64,000 bases of DNA, taken from positions 1,426,001 to 1,490,000 of the forward strand of contig NZ_CP012836.1 of the NCBI RefSeq assembly GCF_001593605.1, in the 5' to 3' direction. How positions within the stretch are numbered: position 1 is the stretch's first letter; every line of letters starts with the position of its first letter. Below the pieces are notes generated by a model, which searched no databases, was not told where the DNA came from, and saw only the letters and a program-made list of their open reading frames with translations. A program made the translations under genes and the position numbers. Below are positions 51,449-59,762 of this stretch, in pieces. The stretch is from Algoriphagus sanaruensis. GTDB taxonomy: Bacteria > Bacteroidota > Bacteroidia > Cytophagales > Cyclobacteriaceae.

Positions 51449-52021
51449 TTACTCTCCTTTTTTACCTCTAAGTGCTCTTGGAATTCCAATTGTCACGATA
51501 GATACATTTGGAGAAGTTAAGATTTCAAATCCTTCAGCTTGGATCTCGCCCACTTTAAGTGATTTACCAAGGTCAAGGTTAGAAATGTCAGCTTTGATGT
51601 AATCAGGAAGATTACCTGCCAATCCTTTCACTTTCAATCTTCTAGTTTTGAACTCAAGTTTACCACCTTTTGCAAGACCAGGTGAGCTACCTTCGATTCG
51701 AACAGGGATTTCAAATTTGATAGCCTTGTCTTCGGTATACGCCATGAAGTCAGCATGAAGAAGAACTTCACTTACTGGATGGTATTGAGCTTCTTTCAAT
51801 ACCGCTTTGATGATAGTACCTTCAATGTTCAGCTCTACTAAGTGAACATCTGGAGTATAAATCAAATCACGGAATAGAATCGCTGGGGAATAGAAATGAA
51901 CTTGCTCAGGGATACCTGGACCGTAAACCACGCAGGGAACATTGCCAGAATCTCTGATTTCGTTCAAAGAGGCACTGTCGAGATTTGCTCTTTTAAACCC
52001 TATAATCTCTAGTGTTTTCAT
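51449..52021 (-). CDS. rplY: 50S ribosomal protein L25, long Ctc form
   Basis: This 190-residue bL25 has the 5S-rRNA-binding N-domain (LEIIGFKRANLDSASLNEIR, NVPCVVYGPG, LLHADFMAYTEDKAIKFEIPVR) and the C-terminal TL5/Ctc beta domain (SSPGLAKGGKLEFKTRRLKVKGL, LPDYIKADIS). The long form is usual in Bacteroidota. It lies 25 bases after prs, an order conserved in many bacteria, so the two are probably one transcript that ends at the terminator downstream. Confidence 0.96.
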   Translation of the reverse strand: MKTLEIIGFKRANLDSASLNEIRDSGNVPCVVYGPGIPEQVHFYSPAILFRDLIYTPDVHLVELNIEGTIIKAVLKEAQYHPVSEVLLHADFMAYTEDKAIKFEIPVRIEGSSPGLAKGGKLEFKTRRLKVKGLAGNLPDYIKADISNLDLGKSLKVGEIQAEGFEILTSPNVSIVTIGIPRALRGKKGE

Positions 52022-52046
52022 GTATTTGTATGTTTAAAATTGGTTC

Positions 52047-52973
52047 TTAAATAAACAGTGAACTGATAGAAGTATTTCCAGTTACTGCGTGAATAGCTTT
52101 TGCAAATAACTCAGCTACACTTAATACTCTAATTTTCGAGGAATGCTGTTTCAAAGGAATCGTGTCAGTTATTACCAATTCTTCCAAAACAGAATTTTCG
52201 ATGTTTTCGTAGGCCTTACCAGATAGAACACCGTGAGTCACAATTGCTCTAACTGATTTAGCTCCCTTGTCCATGATAATCTGAGCAGCTTTGCAAAGTG
52301 TCCCAGCAGTATCCACTAAATCATCAACAAGGATGACATCTTTACCTTCTACTTCGCCGATTACTTGCATTGAAGCAACCTCGTTGGCTCTTTTTCTGTG
52401 CTTATCACAGACGACCATTTCTACTTCGAAGTGTTTGGCATAAGCTCTTGCTCTTGCCACACCTCCCACATCAGGGGCTGCAAAAATCATATCTTCCAGC
52501 CTCAATGTGCTCAAATAGGGTGCGAATATAGCTGATCCATTCAAATGATCCAATGGTAGATCAAAAAATCCCTGAATTTGACCAGCATGTAAGTCGCAAG
52601 TCATAATTCGATCTGCACCTGCGGAGGTTAGCATGTTTGCAATAAGCTTTGCGGCTATAGAAACTCTAGGACGATCTTTTCGGTCTTGTCGCGCATAACC
52701 ATAATAAGGAATGACAGCGCAAACTTTGTATGCACTCGCCCTTTTTGCGGCATCAATCATCAAGCAAAGTTCCAGTAAGTTGTCGCTTGGAGGATTTGTA
52801 CTCTGAACAATGAATACCGTGCATCCACGAATCGATTCATCAAAGCTAGGAGACATTTCTCCATCGCTAAATTTGGAAAGAGTGAGTTCACCTAATTTTT
52901 TACCAAAACTTTTGGCAATCTTCTGCGCGAGAACCTCGCTATTGGTGCCTGCAAATATTTTTACCTCGGACAT
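52047..52973 (-). CDS. prs: Ribose-phosphate pyrophosphokinase
   Basis: This 308-residue enzyme makes PRPP from ribose 5-phosphate and ATP for purine, pyrimidine, histidine and tryptophan synthesis. FSDGEMSPSFDESIRG, the flexible-loop region PYYGYARQDRKDRPRVSI, DLHAGQIQGFFDLPLDHL and the PRPP-binding VILVDDLVDTAGTLCKA motif are all intact. The usual length is about 310. It probably heads the transcript with rplY. Confidence 0.97.
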   Translation of the reverse strand: MSEVKIFAGTNSEVLAQKIAKSFGKKLGELTLSKFSDGEMSPSFDESIRGCTVFIVQSTNPPSDNLLELCLMIDAAKRASAYKVCAVIPYYGYARQDRKDRPRVSIAAKLIANMLTSAGADRIMTCDLHAGQIQGFFDLPLDHLNGSAIFAPYLSTLRLEDMIFAAPDVGGVARARAYAKHFEVEMVVCDKHRKRANEVASMQVIGEVEGKDVILVDDLVDTAGTLCKAAQIIMDKGAKSVRAIVTHGVLSGKAYENIENSVLEELVITDTIPLKQHSSKIRVLSVAELFAKAIHAVTGNTSISSLFI

Positions 52974-53013
52974 GGGATGATTTTTGGGAAAAGGAATGGT
53001 CAGGAATCGCTAA

Positions 53014-53021
53014 CAAAAGTA
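53014..53021 (-). promoter_or_regulatory. Predicted -7 box for prs-rplY
   Basis: The minus strand reads TACTTTTG, the same box as in front of ffh and rpsF, 41 bases before the prs ATG. An upstream TTG is 24 bases away, slightly farther than usual. Confidence 0.5.
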
Positions 53022-53220
53022 AGGATTTTTGGAGGAAGGGCTAATCAATTCCCCGTTCATCAAACCAATATTTTGAAAAAAATCTAATGGTTCCGGTTGT
53101 TTGATTTTCCTAAAGACACATTTCCCCGATCCTGTAAAATAATCCCCTACCTCCCCATTCGGTCTGTTATGATTCCTAGAATCAGGTATTTTAGCAGAAG
53201 TCCATTTATTGTGATCTACT

Positions 53221-55941
53221 ATGAGAAAACAATTCTTCCTAATCTGCTGGGTTTTTATCGGAACGTTATTTTCAGTTTCGGCCCAGTCTGTTCCCACTCC
53301 AAAATCCTTCTTAGGGTTTGAGGTGGGCGAACCTTATCAATTGGCAAACTTCACCCAGTTGGAAGCTTATTTTAAAAAAGTGGCAGAGGTTTCAGATCGA
53401 GTGCAATATCAAAGTATTGGACAAACGGAATTTGGAAGAGAACAGCCTATGCTCATTATCACCGCTCCAAAGAATTTTGAACAGATTGAGAGATATAAAG
53501 AAATTTCTCAAAAACTCGGAAGGGCAGAGATAACTGAGGAAGAGGCCAGGGCGCTATCTAAGGAGGGAAAGCCAGTGGTTTGGATAGATGGAGGACTTCA
53601 TGCAAGTGAAGTTGTGGGTGCTCAGCAGCTCATTGAGACGCTTTATCACTTGGCCTCCAGAAACGATGAAGAAACATTGAGAATCCTAGATGAGGTGATT
53701 ATCCTTTTGGTTCATGTTAATCCTGACGGGATGGAAATCATGTCCAATTGGTATATGCAGCATGAGGATGTTACGAAACGAAATAAGAATATTCCTGTCC
53801 TCTATCAGAAATATGTCGGGCATGACAATAACCGTGATTTCTACATGAATAATATGAAGGAATCCACTAATATTTCTCTTCAGCAATATGTCGAATGGCT
53901 CCCTCAAATTGTCTATAACCATCACCAATCAGGTCCGGCAGGAACAGTAGTTGCAGGACCTCCCTATCGGGATCCTTTTAATCATGTTTTTGATCCTTTG
54001 ATTATTACAAGTCTGGATGCTGTTGGTGCAGCCATGATCAATCGGCTTCATGTCGAAGATAAACCGGGGTATACGCGATTAGATGGATCAGTTTTTTCAA
54101 CTTGGTGGAATGGTGGACTTCGCACCACTCCGTATTACCATAATATGATCGGTATTCTAACCGAAATCGTAGGAGACCCTTCTCCATATTCTATTCCGCT
54201 TGTTCCAGATCGTTTAATTCCGAATAATGGGACTCCCTATCCTGTGACACCGGGTCCTTGGCCTTTTAGAAGATCTATTGACTATTCGGTTTCATTGAAC
54301 TATGCAATCCTAAATCATGCAGTTAGACACGGAGATGAGTTACTCTATAATTTTTATTTGATGGGTAAAAAATCTATCGAAAGAGGAAATACTGATACTT
54401 GGACACGCTATCCAAAATATGCTCAAGACATTCAAAAGAGCTTTGAGGCATCTCAGAAAAAGAAATCAGAGGAAGATGAAGATGCAGTCTATTTTGGTTT
54501 TCGATCTGGTGTTCCTTTAGCGTTTTATGATAGTGTGTATCAGAATCCCACTAAGCGAGATCCAAGAATGTATGTGCTTTCAGCGGATCAGGCTGATTTT
54601 TCAACTGCAATTAAATTTCTAAATGCATTGATTAAGTCTGGAATTCAGGTTCATGAGGCTACTTCTGATTTTACTATTCAAGGCAAAACTTATCCGAAAG
54701 GATCCTATGTCGTAAAAACAGCCCAAGCATTTCGACCACATGTTTTGGATATGTTTGAGCCTCAGGATCACCCTAATGATTTTCTATATCCAGGAGGTCC
54801 TCCGATTCGACCCTATGATGCTGCTGGATGGACACTTGCTTTTCAGATGGGAGTTGAGTTTGATCGAATTATGGAAGGATTTGATGGCCCATTCCAGCCT
54901 ATTCGCTTTGGTCAATTATTAAGTCCAAAAGCACAATCGGTGTCCTCGGCTTCAGGATATTTACTTGATGCAAGGTCCAATGATTCTTTTTTAGCGATAA
55001 ATGAGCTTCTGAAAGCAAAGGTTAATGTATCAAGAGTGACAGCCGCTCTTGAAGGAATGCCTGCGGGTTCCATTTATATTCCTTCGGCTGGAAAGAAAGT
55101 TTTGGAGATTTTGGCTAAAGATCATGGAATAGTTGCAAAACCTGTTTCCAAACAGCCCGCTCAATCCAAACCAATCAAAGCAAGTCGAGTAGGGCTATTT
55201 GATTACTATGGAGGTTCCATGCCTTCAGGATGGGTAAGATGGATGATGGAGCAGTTTCATTTTGACTTTGAGATTGTGTATCCCAAGGATATTGATTCTG
55301 GAAATTTGAATTCAAAATTTGATGTCATTCTATTTATTGGTCCAGGTATGCCTGGTGCAGGAGGAGGTTATGGAGGAGGGGGCCAGCCTAAAGCAGAAGA
55401 AATTCCTGAAGAGTACCACAAAATGTTAGGAAGATTATCTAGGGAAAAGTCGATTCCTCAACTCAAGACATTCTTAGAAAATGGAGGTCAGATCATGACA
55501 GTCGGCGCCGCTACCTCTTTGGCATATCAGTTAGAGTTGCCTGTGTCAAATGCACTAGTTGAGGTGGTGGATGGAAAAGAGAAGTCGCTCCCAGGAGATA
55601 AATATTACATACCGGGAAGTGTTTTGGAGATGCATGTCGATGTCAAATCCCCGGCGAATTATGGAATGAATGACAGAGCTTACGTGATGTTCAATAATAG
55701 TCCTGTCTTTAAATTGAGTCCAGATGCTGGATTGAAAGGAGTGAAGCCTTTGGCTTGGTTCGGTACTGAACCCCCGCTTAAAAGTGGATGGGCTTGGGGA
55801 CAGCAATACCTGAAAAATGGGGTGACTGCTTTTGAAGCGCAGGTGGGTAAAGGCAAACTGTACGCTTTCGGTCCTGAAATTACTTTCCGAGCACAATCAC
55901 ACGGCACATTTAAAATGCTTTTCAATGGGCTCTATAAGTAA
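53221..55941 (+). CDS. M14-family zinc carboxypeptidase-like secreted protein
   Basis: This 906-residue protein has a signal peptide (ending SVSAQS) and an M14 domain: zinc ligands H127 and E130 in GLHASEVVG, a third histidine in YNHHQSGP (H234/H235) and the catalytic-type glutamate in MIGILTEIVGDPSP (E315). The arginine stretch NNRDF near 203-207 fits substrate binding. The C-terminal 500 residues include a class I amidotransferase-like or BPL-like region (IFIGPGMPGAGGGYGG near 700) of unknown role. It is exported and probably trims peptides outside the cytoplasm. It has its own terminator. Confidence 0.9.
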   Translation: MRKQFFLICWVFIGTLFSVSAQSVPTPKSFLGFEVGEPYQLANFTQLEAYFKKVAEVSDRVQYQSIGQTEFGREQPMLIITAPKNFEQIERYKEISQKLGRAEITEEEARALSKEGKPVVWIDGGLHASEVVGAQQLIETLYHLASRNDEETLRILDEVIILLVHVNPDGMEIMSNWYMQHEDVTKRNKNIPVLYQKYVGHDNNRDFYMNNMKESTNISLQQYVEWLPQIVYNHHQSGPAGTVVAGPPYRDPFNHVFDPLIITSLDAVGAAMINRLHVEDKPGYTRLDGSVFSTWWNGGLRTTPYYHNMIGILTEIVGDPSPYSIPLVPDRLIPNNGTPYPVTPGPWPFRRSIDYSVSLNYAILNHAVRHGDELLYNFYLMGKKSIERGNTDTWTRYPKYAQDIQKSFEASQKKKSEEDEDAVYFGFRSGVPLAFYDSVYQNPTKRDPRMYVLSADQADFSTAIKFLNALIKSGIQVHEATSDFTIQGKTYPKGSYVVKTAQAFRPHVLDMFEPQDHPNDFLYPGGPPIRPYDAAGWTLAFQMGVEFDRIMEGFDGPFQPIRFGQLLSPKAQSVSSASGYLLDARSNDSFLAINELLKAKVNVSRVTAALEGMPAGSIYIPSAGKKVLEILAKDHGIVAKPVSKQPAQSKPIKASRVGLFDYYGGSMPSGWVRWMMEQFHFDFEIVYPKDIDSGNLNSKFDVILFIGPGMPGAGGGYGGGGQPKAEEIPEEYHKMLGRLSREKSIPQLKTFLENGGQIMTVGAATSLAYQLELPVSNALVEVVDGKEKSLPGDKYYIPGSVLEMHVDVKSPANYGMNDRAYVMFNNSPVFKLSPDAGLKGVKPLAWFGTEPPLKSGWAWGQQYLKNGVTAFEAQVGKGKLYAFGPEITFRAQSHGTFKMLFNGLYK

Positions 55942-55967
55942 TCGAAATAAATAAGGATTAAGACAAG

Positions 55968-56000
55968 AAGCCATCCTAGAAAATCTAGGATGGCTTTTTT
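55968..56000 (+). terminator. Terminator of the M14 peptidase gene
   Basis: A perfect 13-bp stem (AAGCCATCCTAGA with TCTAGGATGGCTT; 55968-55980 and 55984-55996) with an AAA loop followed by T residues, 27 bases after the stop. Confidence 0.93.
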
Positions 56001-56093
56001 ATGAGTAGGCAGAATTAGAATTTTCGACTTCAAGTGCTAATCAATCTCAAGAAAAAAGAGCTGATTCAGAGTGAAATCGAAGAATGGATGTTT

Positions 56094-56963
56094 TTAGACT
56101 CCAAACTTTTCTTTCAAATATCCGATTGCCATAGCGTAAGCCTCTTTGCTTGCAGCTTCATCATATTTTGGGTTGCTTGGATTTGAAAAGCCATGAACAC
56201 CAGGGAAAATTTTATAAGTAAGCTTTTTTCCAGCTTCATCCATTTTACTTGCAAATTCTTTAATGATTTCTTCAGAAATATATTGTTCGGTAGCAAATAG
56301 CCCCAAAACATCTGAATTAAGTGTCTTGAGCTTTTCTACATCCCGAACAGGCATTCCATAATACATTACTGATCCAATGGTTTGTTTTCCATTTAGAAGG
56401 GCTGATTTCAAAGACCATGCGCCGCCAAAACACCAACCAACATTTGCAATTTGGGCGTCAGGACCCGCGAGTTGTCTAGCACCTGCGACAATATTTTCAA
56501 GACGGGATTCTTGAACGCCCTGCATAAATTGACCAGCTTCTTGGGGGGTATTCGTTACTTTTCCATCATACATGTCTAGAGCGATCACATTGACTTTTCC
56601 TCCCAAATCTTCAAAGAAAACATCCGCTTGGTGTTTAATGTGATCATTTAATCCCCACCATTCTTGGAAGACAAATAGCCATTTATCGGAGGTGATACTT
56701 GCTTTGATTAAGTATGCAGAAGCCTCAGTGCCATCAGGAGTGGTGAATTGAGTCATGCTACCTTTGCCTTCAAACTCAATTTCAAGTGGGGATGGATGGA
56801 AAGATGCAAAACCAGGTGCATTTACAAATTGAGCCATGTCATCATTTGGAGTATGGCAAATTGTAATTCCTTCAAAAGGACTTTGGCTTTGAATTTCTTT
56901 GGTCTTAGGCCAAAATGCCCATGCAACCAAGAAAATAAATAAGGAGAGAAAAGGCTTAATCAT
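56094..56963 (-). CDS. Dienelactone hydrolase-family protein, exported
   Basis: This 289-residue alpha/beta-hydrolase has an N-terminal signal or anchor (FLSLFIFLVAWAFW, residues 5-18) and the DLH pattern: E101 in FQEWWGLND, nucleophile C178 in NVGWCFGGAW and H257 in FPGVHGFSNP. At the position where the family usually has the acid Asp (G-x-x-D near the sixth strand), the sequence reads LGLFATEQYI, so E226 may take that role. The substrate is unknown; dienelactone itself is unlikely without a chlorocatechol pathway nearby. It is convergent with the M14 gene. Confidence 0.88.
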   Translation of the reverse strand: MIKPFLSLFIFLVAWAFWPKTKEIQSQSPFEGITICHTPNDDMAQFVNAPGFASFHPSPLEIEFEGKGSMTQFTTPDGTEASAYLIKASITSDKWLFVFQEWWGLNDHIKHQADVFFEDLGGKVNVIALDMYDGKVTNTPQEAGQFMQGVQESRLENIVAGARQLAGPDAQIANVGWCFGGAWSLKSALLNGKQTIGSVMYYGMPVRDVEKLKTLNSDVLGLFATEQYISEEIIKEFASKMDEAGKKLTYKIFPGVHGFSNPSNPKYDEAASKEAYAMAIGYLKEKFGV

Positions 56964-57038
56964 AGTAATTGCGTTTAGTAAGGTGGATTCGGAAAATAAA
57001 CTTCAAATTGACGCTTAGGTTTAACTATTCAAATTTTA

Positions 57039-57767
57039 ATGTTCTCGGAAGAAAATTACAATCATTATGTCAATGCTGATTTGGAGACTTGGCTTCTTGA
57101 GGTAAAAACTCCTCCAAGAATCCTAGGCCGAATTGCGCATGGAATTCAGGATAAAATTAATTCATGGATTCCGGAAAAAATCCATCAAGCAATTGCTGTG
57201 GCAGTTGAAAATATGGTTAAGGCTGTTCTATTTGGATCTGAATGGATAAAGCCCTCACCCGATAAATCAATGATTCTCTATCATAGGGAGGAAAAAATCA
57301 GAAACCGGATTAAGTGGTACAGGAATGCTGCAAGTGCAGAAGGTGGATTGACAGGGGCTGGAGGGATTTTGCTAGGTCTAGCTGATTTCCCTGCATTTTT
57401 AACCCTAAAAATGAAGATGCTTTTTGATATAGCAGCATGGTATGGTTTTGATACTAAGAGTTACCAAGAACGATTATTTCTCTTGTTTGTATTTCAACTC
57501 AGTTTTTCAAATCAACATAGGAGAAATGACTTAATAGGTTTGATTGAAAATTGGGAAATGTATGTTTATGATCTTCCTGCAGATTTGGATCAATTTGATT
57601 GGAAGACATTTCAGCTTGATTATAGAGATTACATGGATTTGGCAAAGCTTGCCCAGCTTATTCCAATTATTGGAGCACCCGTAGGAGCAATCGCAAACTA
57701 TAAATTGACGGCACATCTTGGGAGATTTGCGATGAACTGTTATCGATTGCGGGTTTTGAAGAAATGA
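57039..57767 (+). CDS. EcsC-family protein
   Basis: This 242-residue protein has the EcsC landmarks AASAEGGLTGAGGILLGLADFPAFLTLKMKML (about 103-134) with a glycine-rich hydrophobic stretch, and a C-terminal LIPIIGAPVGAIANYKLTAHLG (about 207-228). EcsC was first seen beside the EcsAB ABC transporter of Bacillus, but most members stand alone and their role is unknown; membrane association is likely. It shares a two-way terminator with the convergent tRNA-Gln gene. Confidence 0.9.
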   Translation: MFSEENYNHYVNADLETWLLEVKTPPRILGRIAHGIQDKINSWIPEKIHQAIAVAVENMVKAVLFGSEWIKPSPDKSMILYHREEKIRNRIKWYRNAASAEGGLTGAGGILLGLADFPAFLTLKMKMLFDIAAWYGFDTKSYQERLFLLFVFQLSFSNQHRRNDLIGLIENWEMYVYDLPADLDQFDWKTFQLDYRDYMDLAKLAQLIPIIGAPVGAIANYKLTAHLGRFAMNCYRLRVLKK

Positions 57768-57782
57768 GGATGGGATAAAAAT

Positions 57783-57809
57783 AAAAAACCTCTCAATTGA
57801 GAGGTTTTT
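57783..57809. terminator. Two-way terminator between the EcsC gene and tRNA-Gln
   Basis: A 26-base near-perfect palindrome (57784-57809; core CCTCTCAA/TTGAGAGG) with A-runs on the left and T-runs on the right, which serves the plus-strand EcsC gene and the minus-strand tRNA. Confidence 0.85.
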
Positions 57810-57810
57810 G

Positions 57811-57883
57811 TTGATCCACTAGGGCTCGAACCTAGACTCTTCTGAACCAAAATCAGACGTGTTGCCAGTTACACCATGGATCA
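57811..57883 (-). tRNA. tRNA-Gln (anticodon TTG)
   Basis: On the minus strand the cloverleaf is complete: acceptor arms TGATCCA/TGGATCA (57883-57877 and 57818-57812), a D arm with GTGTAACTGGCAACAC, anticodon arm TCTGA-TTTTGGT-TCAGA with TTG as anticodon, a 5-base variable loop and T arm CTAGG-TTCGAGC-CCTAG, then discriminator A. The 3' CCA is not encoded. The anticodon reads CAA and, by wobble, CAG. Confidence 0.96.
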
Positions 57884-58200
57884 GTATATGAAAGAATCTC
57901 GTGTGATTCCTTTAAAGTGTCACAAAGGTAGAGTTACGAGTTATTTTTTCCAAACCTACTTGAGAAGAATTTTTTTGTGCCCAGCTAAAATCCTTGAATT
58001 CAGTCACAAAAAATCCGAAGTCAAACGAGTTGATTTTTTTAAAACAGGTTTAAGAGGTGTGTTTTCTTAAAAATTTTTTCTTTCGAAATCGATTGAAAAT
58101 TGCATTTGTGTTAAAAATTTTCTAAAAATTTTGATATAAATGAATTAATTGTATTCTTTTGTTGAAAATTTGAAAACTAAATCAACAAAATCATACACTT
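57884..58200. other. 317-base AT-rich gap
   Basis: The gap holds the tRNA-Gln promoter on its left side (57923-57954) and the leader of the 80-residue protein on its right. The right half is very AT-rich, with long A and T tracts. I see no convincing ORF, tRNA or known riboswitch in it. Confidence 0.5.
57923..57954 (-). promoter_or_regulatory. Predicted promoter of tRNA-Gln
   Basis: Minus strand: TTTG (57954-57951), a 20-base spacer, then TACCTTTG (57930-57923), a full Bacteroidota consensus. The tRNA 5' end is 40 bases downstream. Confidence 0.65.
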
Positions 58201-58443
58201 ATGAACACTGTAAAAATGGAAAAAGTGGTGACTGAGGTCATCGGTAAATTGGAGAAAATCAAACAGGCTGATCTAGCTTCAGAATTAAGCTGGTGCTGGG
58301 TAAGTTTTCAAAATGATGGTAATCCAGTAGGAGTAATTGAAAAAGCTGGAAAAGCTCTTGATGCATTTAAAGCAGCAAGAGAACAAAATAGTAAGGCAGT
58401 CGCTAAGAAATTGGTGGAGGATTTAGAAAAGGCTTTGGCTTAA
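58201..58443 (+). CDS. Hypothetical 80-residue helical protein
   Basis: I do not recognise this family. The product is almost wholly helical and rich in Lys, Glu and Ala, with one aromatic stretch LSWCWVSFQNDGNPVGVIEKAG in the middle and a KKLVEDLEKAL end. No signal or membrane segment. It stands alone with a long AT-rich leader and a strong terminator, which argues for a real gene with its own transcript. A start at the sixth codon (MEKVV) is an alternative. Confidence 0.65.
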   Translation: MNTVKMEKVVTEVIGKLEKIKQADLASELSWCWVSFQNDGNPVGVIEKAGKALDAFKAAREQNSKAVAKKLVEDLEKALA

Positions 58444-58460
58444 TCTTAATCCTATATAAA

Positions 58461-58495
58461 AGAAAGGCCCGCGAATTGCAATTCACGGGCCTTTT
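58461..58495. terminator. Two-way terminator between the 80-residue protein gene and rplI
   Basis: AAAGGCCCG (58463-58471) pairs with CGGGCCTTT (58486-58494), extended inward by GAATT/AATTC past one mismatch. T residues follow on the plus strand, and on the minus strand the stem closes with TTTCT, 20 bases past the rplI stop. Confidence 0.8.
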
Positions 58496-58514
58496 CTATT
58501 GAAACTAGTTCGGA

Positions 58515-58958
58515 TTATTCTCCTACTACTACAAACTTCACTGAAGTTTTAACCTCACGATGAAGGTCTACCTCTGCTGAGAATTCACCTGCTCCGTCAA
58601 CTGGAACATTGATAGAGATTTTCTTTCTATCAATATCGAATCCTTGTGTAGCTAGTGCATCAGAAATCTGAAGAGTTGTAACTTTTCCGAAAATTTTACC
58701 TGATTCACCGATTTTAGCTTTGATTTCAAGCGTTGTTTCAGCGAGTTTAGCAGCAATGTTTTCTGCTTCGGTCTTTAACTTTTCAGCTTTGTGAGCGGCT
58801 TGCTTAATGTTTTCAGCAAGAATCTTTTTGTTTGACTCAGTAGCAAGAACTGCAAATCCTTGAGGGATAAGGTAATTTCTCCCATATCCAGGCTTTACAT
58901 CTACCAAGTCATTTTTATAGCCAAGACCTTTGATGTCTGTTTTTAGAATTATTTCCAT
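58515..58958 (-). CDS. rplI: 50S ribosomal protein L9
   Basis: This 147-residue bL9 starts MEIILKTDIKGLGYKNDLVDVKPGYGRNYLIP (N-domain with GYGRNYLIP signature), passes through the long central helix (ENIKQAAHKAEKLKTEAEN) and ends in the rRNA-binding C-domain. I use the ATG at 58958, which gives the family's N-terminus, over one 27 bases upstream. It is the last gene of the rpsF-rpsR-rplI operon; L9 helps keep the reading frame. Confidence 0.97.
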   Translation of the reverse strand: MEIILKTDIKGLGYKNDLVDVKPGYGRNYLIPQGFAVLATESNKKILAENIKQAAHKAEKLKTEAENIAAKLAETTLEIKAKIGESGKIFGKVTTLQISDALATQGFDIDRKKISINVPVDGAGEFSAEVDLHREVKTSVKFVVVGE

Positions 58959-58997
58959 TGGTAATGATCTTTTTTGATTGAACAATACAAGACCGGA

Positions 58998-59249
58998 TTA
59001 TTTCAATCCGTCAGTTACGAATGGCAACAAAGCCAAGTGTCTTGCTTTCTTGATAGCCTGAGCTACTTTTCTCTGATATTTTGCAGAGTTTCCAGTAAGT
59101 CTTCTAGGAAGAATCTTGCCTTGCTCGTTTACAAATTTCAAGAGGAAGTTAGGGTCTTTGTAGTCGATGTACTTGATCCCGTGCTTCTTAAATCGGCAAT
59201 ATTTTTTCTTAATCTCGCCTCTGTTGATTGGTTCGTTTACGAGTGTCAT
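58998..59249 (-). CDS. rpsR: 30S ribosomal protein S18
   Basis: This 83-residue bS18 has the conserved [49 protein letters not shown] core that forms a heterodimer with S6 on 16S rRNA (landmarks [25 protein letters not shown]). The start overlaps the rpsF stop by one base (TAATG). The N-terminal cysteine site YCRF is present without a full zinc-binding set. Confidence 0.97.
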   Translation of the reverse strand: MTLVNEPINRGEIKKKYCRFKKHGIKYIDYKDPNFLLKFVNEQGKILPRRLTGNSAKYQRKVAQAIKKARHLALLPFVTDGLK

Positions 59250-59617
59250 TAGGCTAGCTCCTCCTTAGCTTCAGCTTTTTTGTTAAATTCACCTTTTCTT
59301 CTTCTTTCTGCATAAGTAATTGCGTGCTTATCCAGAACAGTCGTCAAGAATCTCATTACTTTTTCATCTCGTCTGAACTCCAGTTCAAACTTTCTGATCA
59401 CAGTAGGATCCGCCTTGAATTCAACCAATACGTAGAAACCTGTGGTCTTTTTCTCGATAGTGTAAGCCATCTTTTTAAGTCCCCAGTTTTCCACATTGAT
59501 CACATCTGCCCCCTCTTCTTTTAACAAGTTTACAAACTTGTCGACAGTATCCTTCATCTGAACATCAGACAAAACGGGAGTTAAAATGAATACCGTCTCA
59601 TAATTTCTTTGGAACAT
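59249..59617 (-). CDS. rpsF: 30S ribosomal protein S6
   Basis: This 122-residue bS6 has the [16 protein letters not shown] start, the [23 protein letters not shown] middle and [21 protein letters not shown] end that pair with S18. A C-terminal acidic/basic tail ([11 protein letters not shown]) is typical of Bacteroidota. It leads the operon rpsF-rpsR-rplI and, as in other Bacteroidota, ssb is not between rpsF and rpsR. The promoter lies 38 bases upstream. Confidence 0.97.
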   Translation of the reverse strand: MFQRNYETVFILTPVLSDVQMKDTVDKFVNLLKEEGADVINVENWGLKKMAYTIEKKTTGFYVLVEFKADPTVIRKFELEFRRDEKVMRFLTTVLDKHAITYAERRRKGEFNKKAEAKEELA

Positions 59618-59654
59618 GCTTAATGTGTTTTTAAAGGAATTGTTAAACAGACCG

Positions 59655-59686
59655 CAAAAGTAGGGGATTGTCTCCTGTTTTCCAAA
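59655..59686 (-). promoter_or_regulatory. Predicted promoter of the rpsF-rpsR-rplI operon
   Basis: Minus strand: TTTG (59686-59683), a 20-base spacer, then TACTTTTG (59662-59655), a full consensus match with the same spacing as the tRNA-Gln promoter. The leader is short, about 30 bases, leaving little room for an S6:S18 autoregulatory RNA. Confidence 0.65.
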
Positions 59687-59706
59687 GGAATATCAGAACT
59701 TATGGA

Positions 59707-59741
59707 ATAAAAAGAGGGCTTCCTTTCTAAAGGAAACCCTC
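59707..59741 (-). terminator. Terminator of the coiled-coil membrane protein gene
   Basis: GAGGG and TTCCTTT pair with CCCTC and AAAGGAA around one mismatch (59714-59741); five T residues follow on the minus strand, 21 bases past the stop. Confidence 0.85.
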
Positions 59742-59762
59742 ACTTTTAATTTACCTATGGGC

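Noticed and set aside
57876..58070. 64-codon ORF that begins in tRNA-Gln
   Set aside because: It would read across the tRNA gene and its promoter; the product is low-complexity and unlikely to be made.
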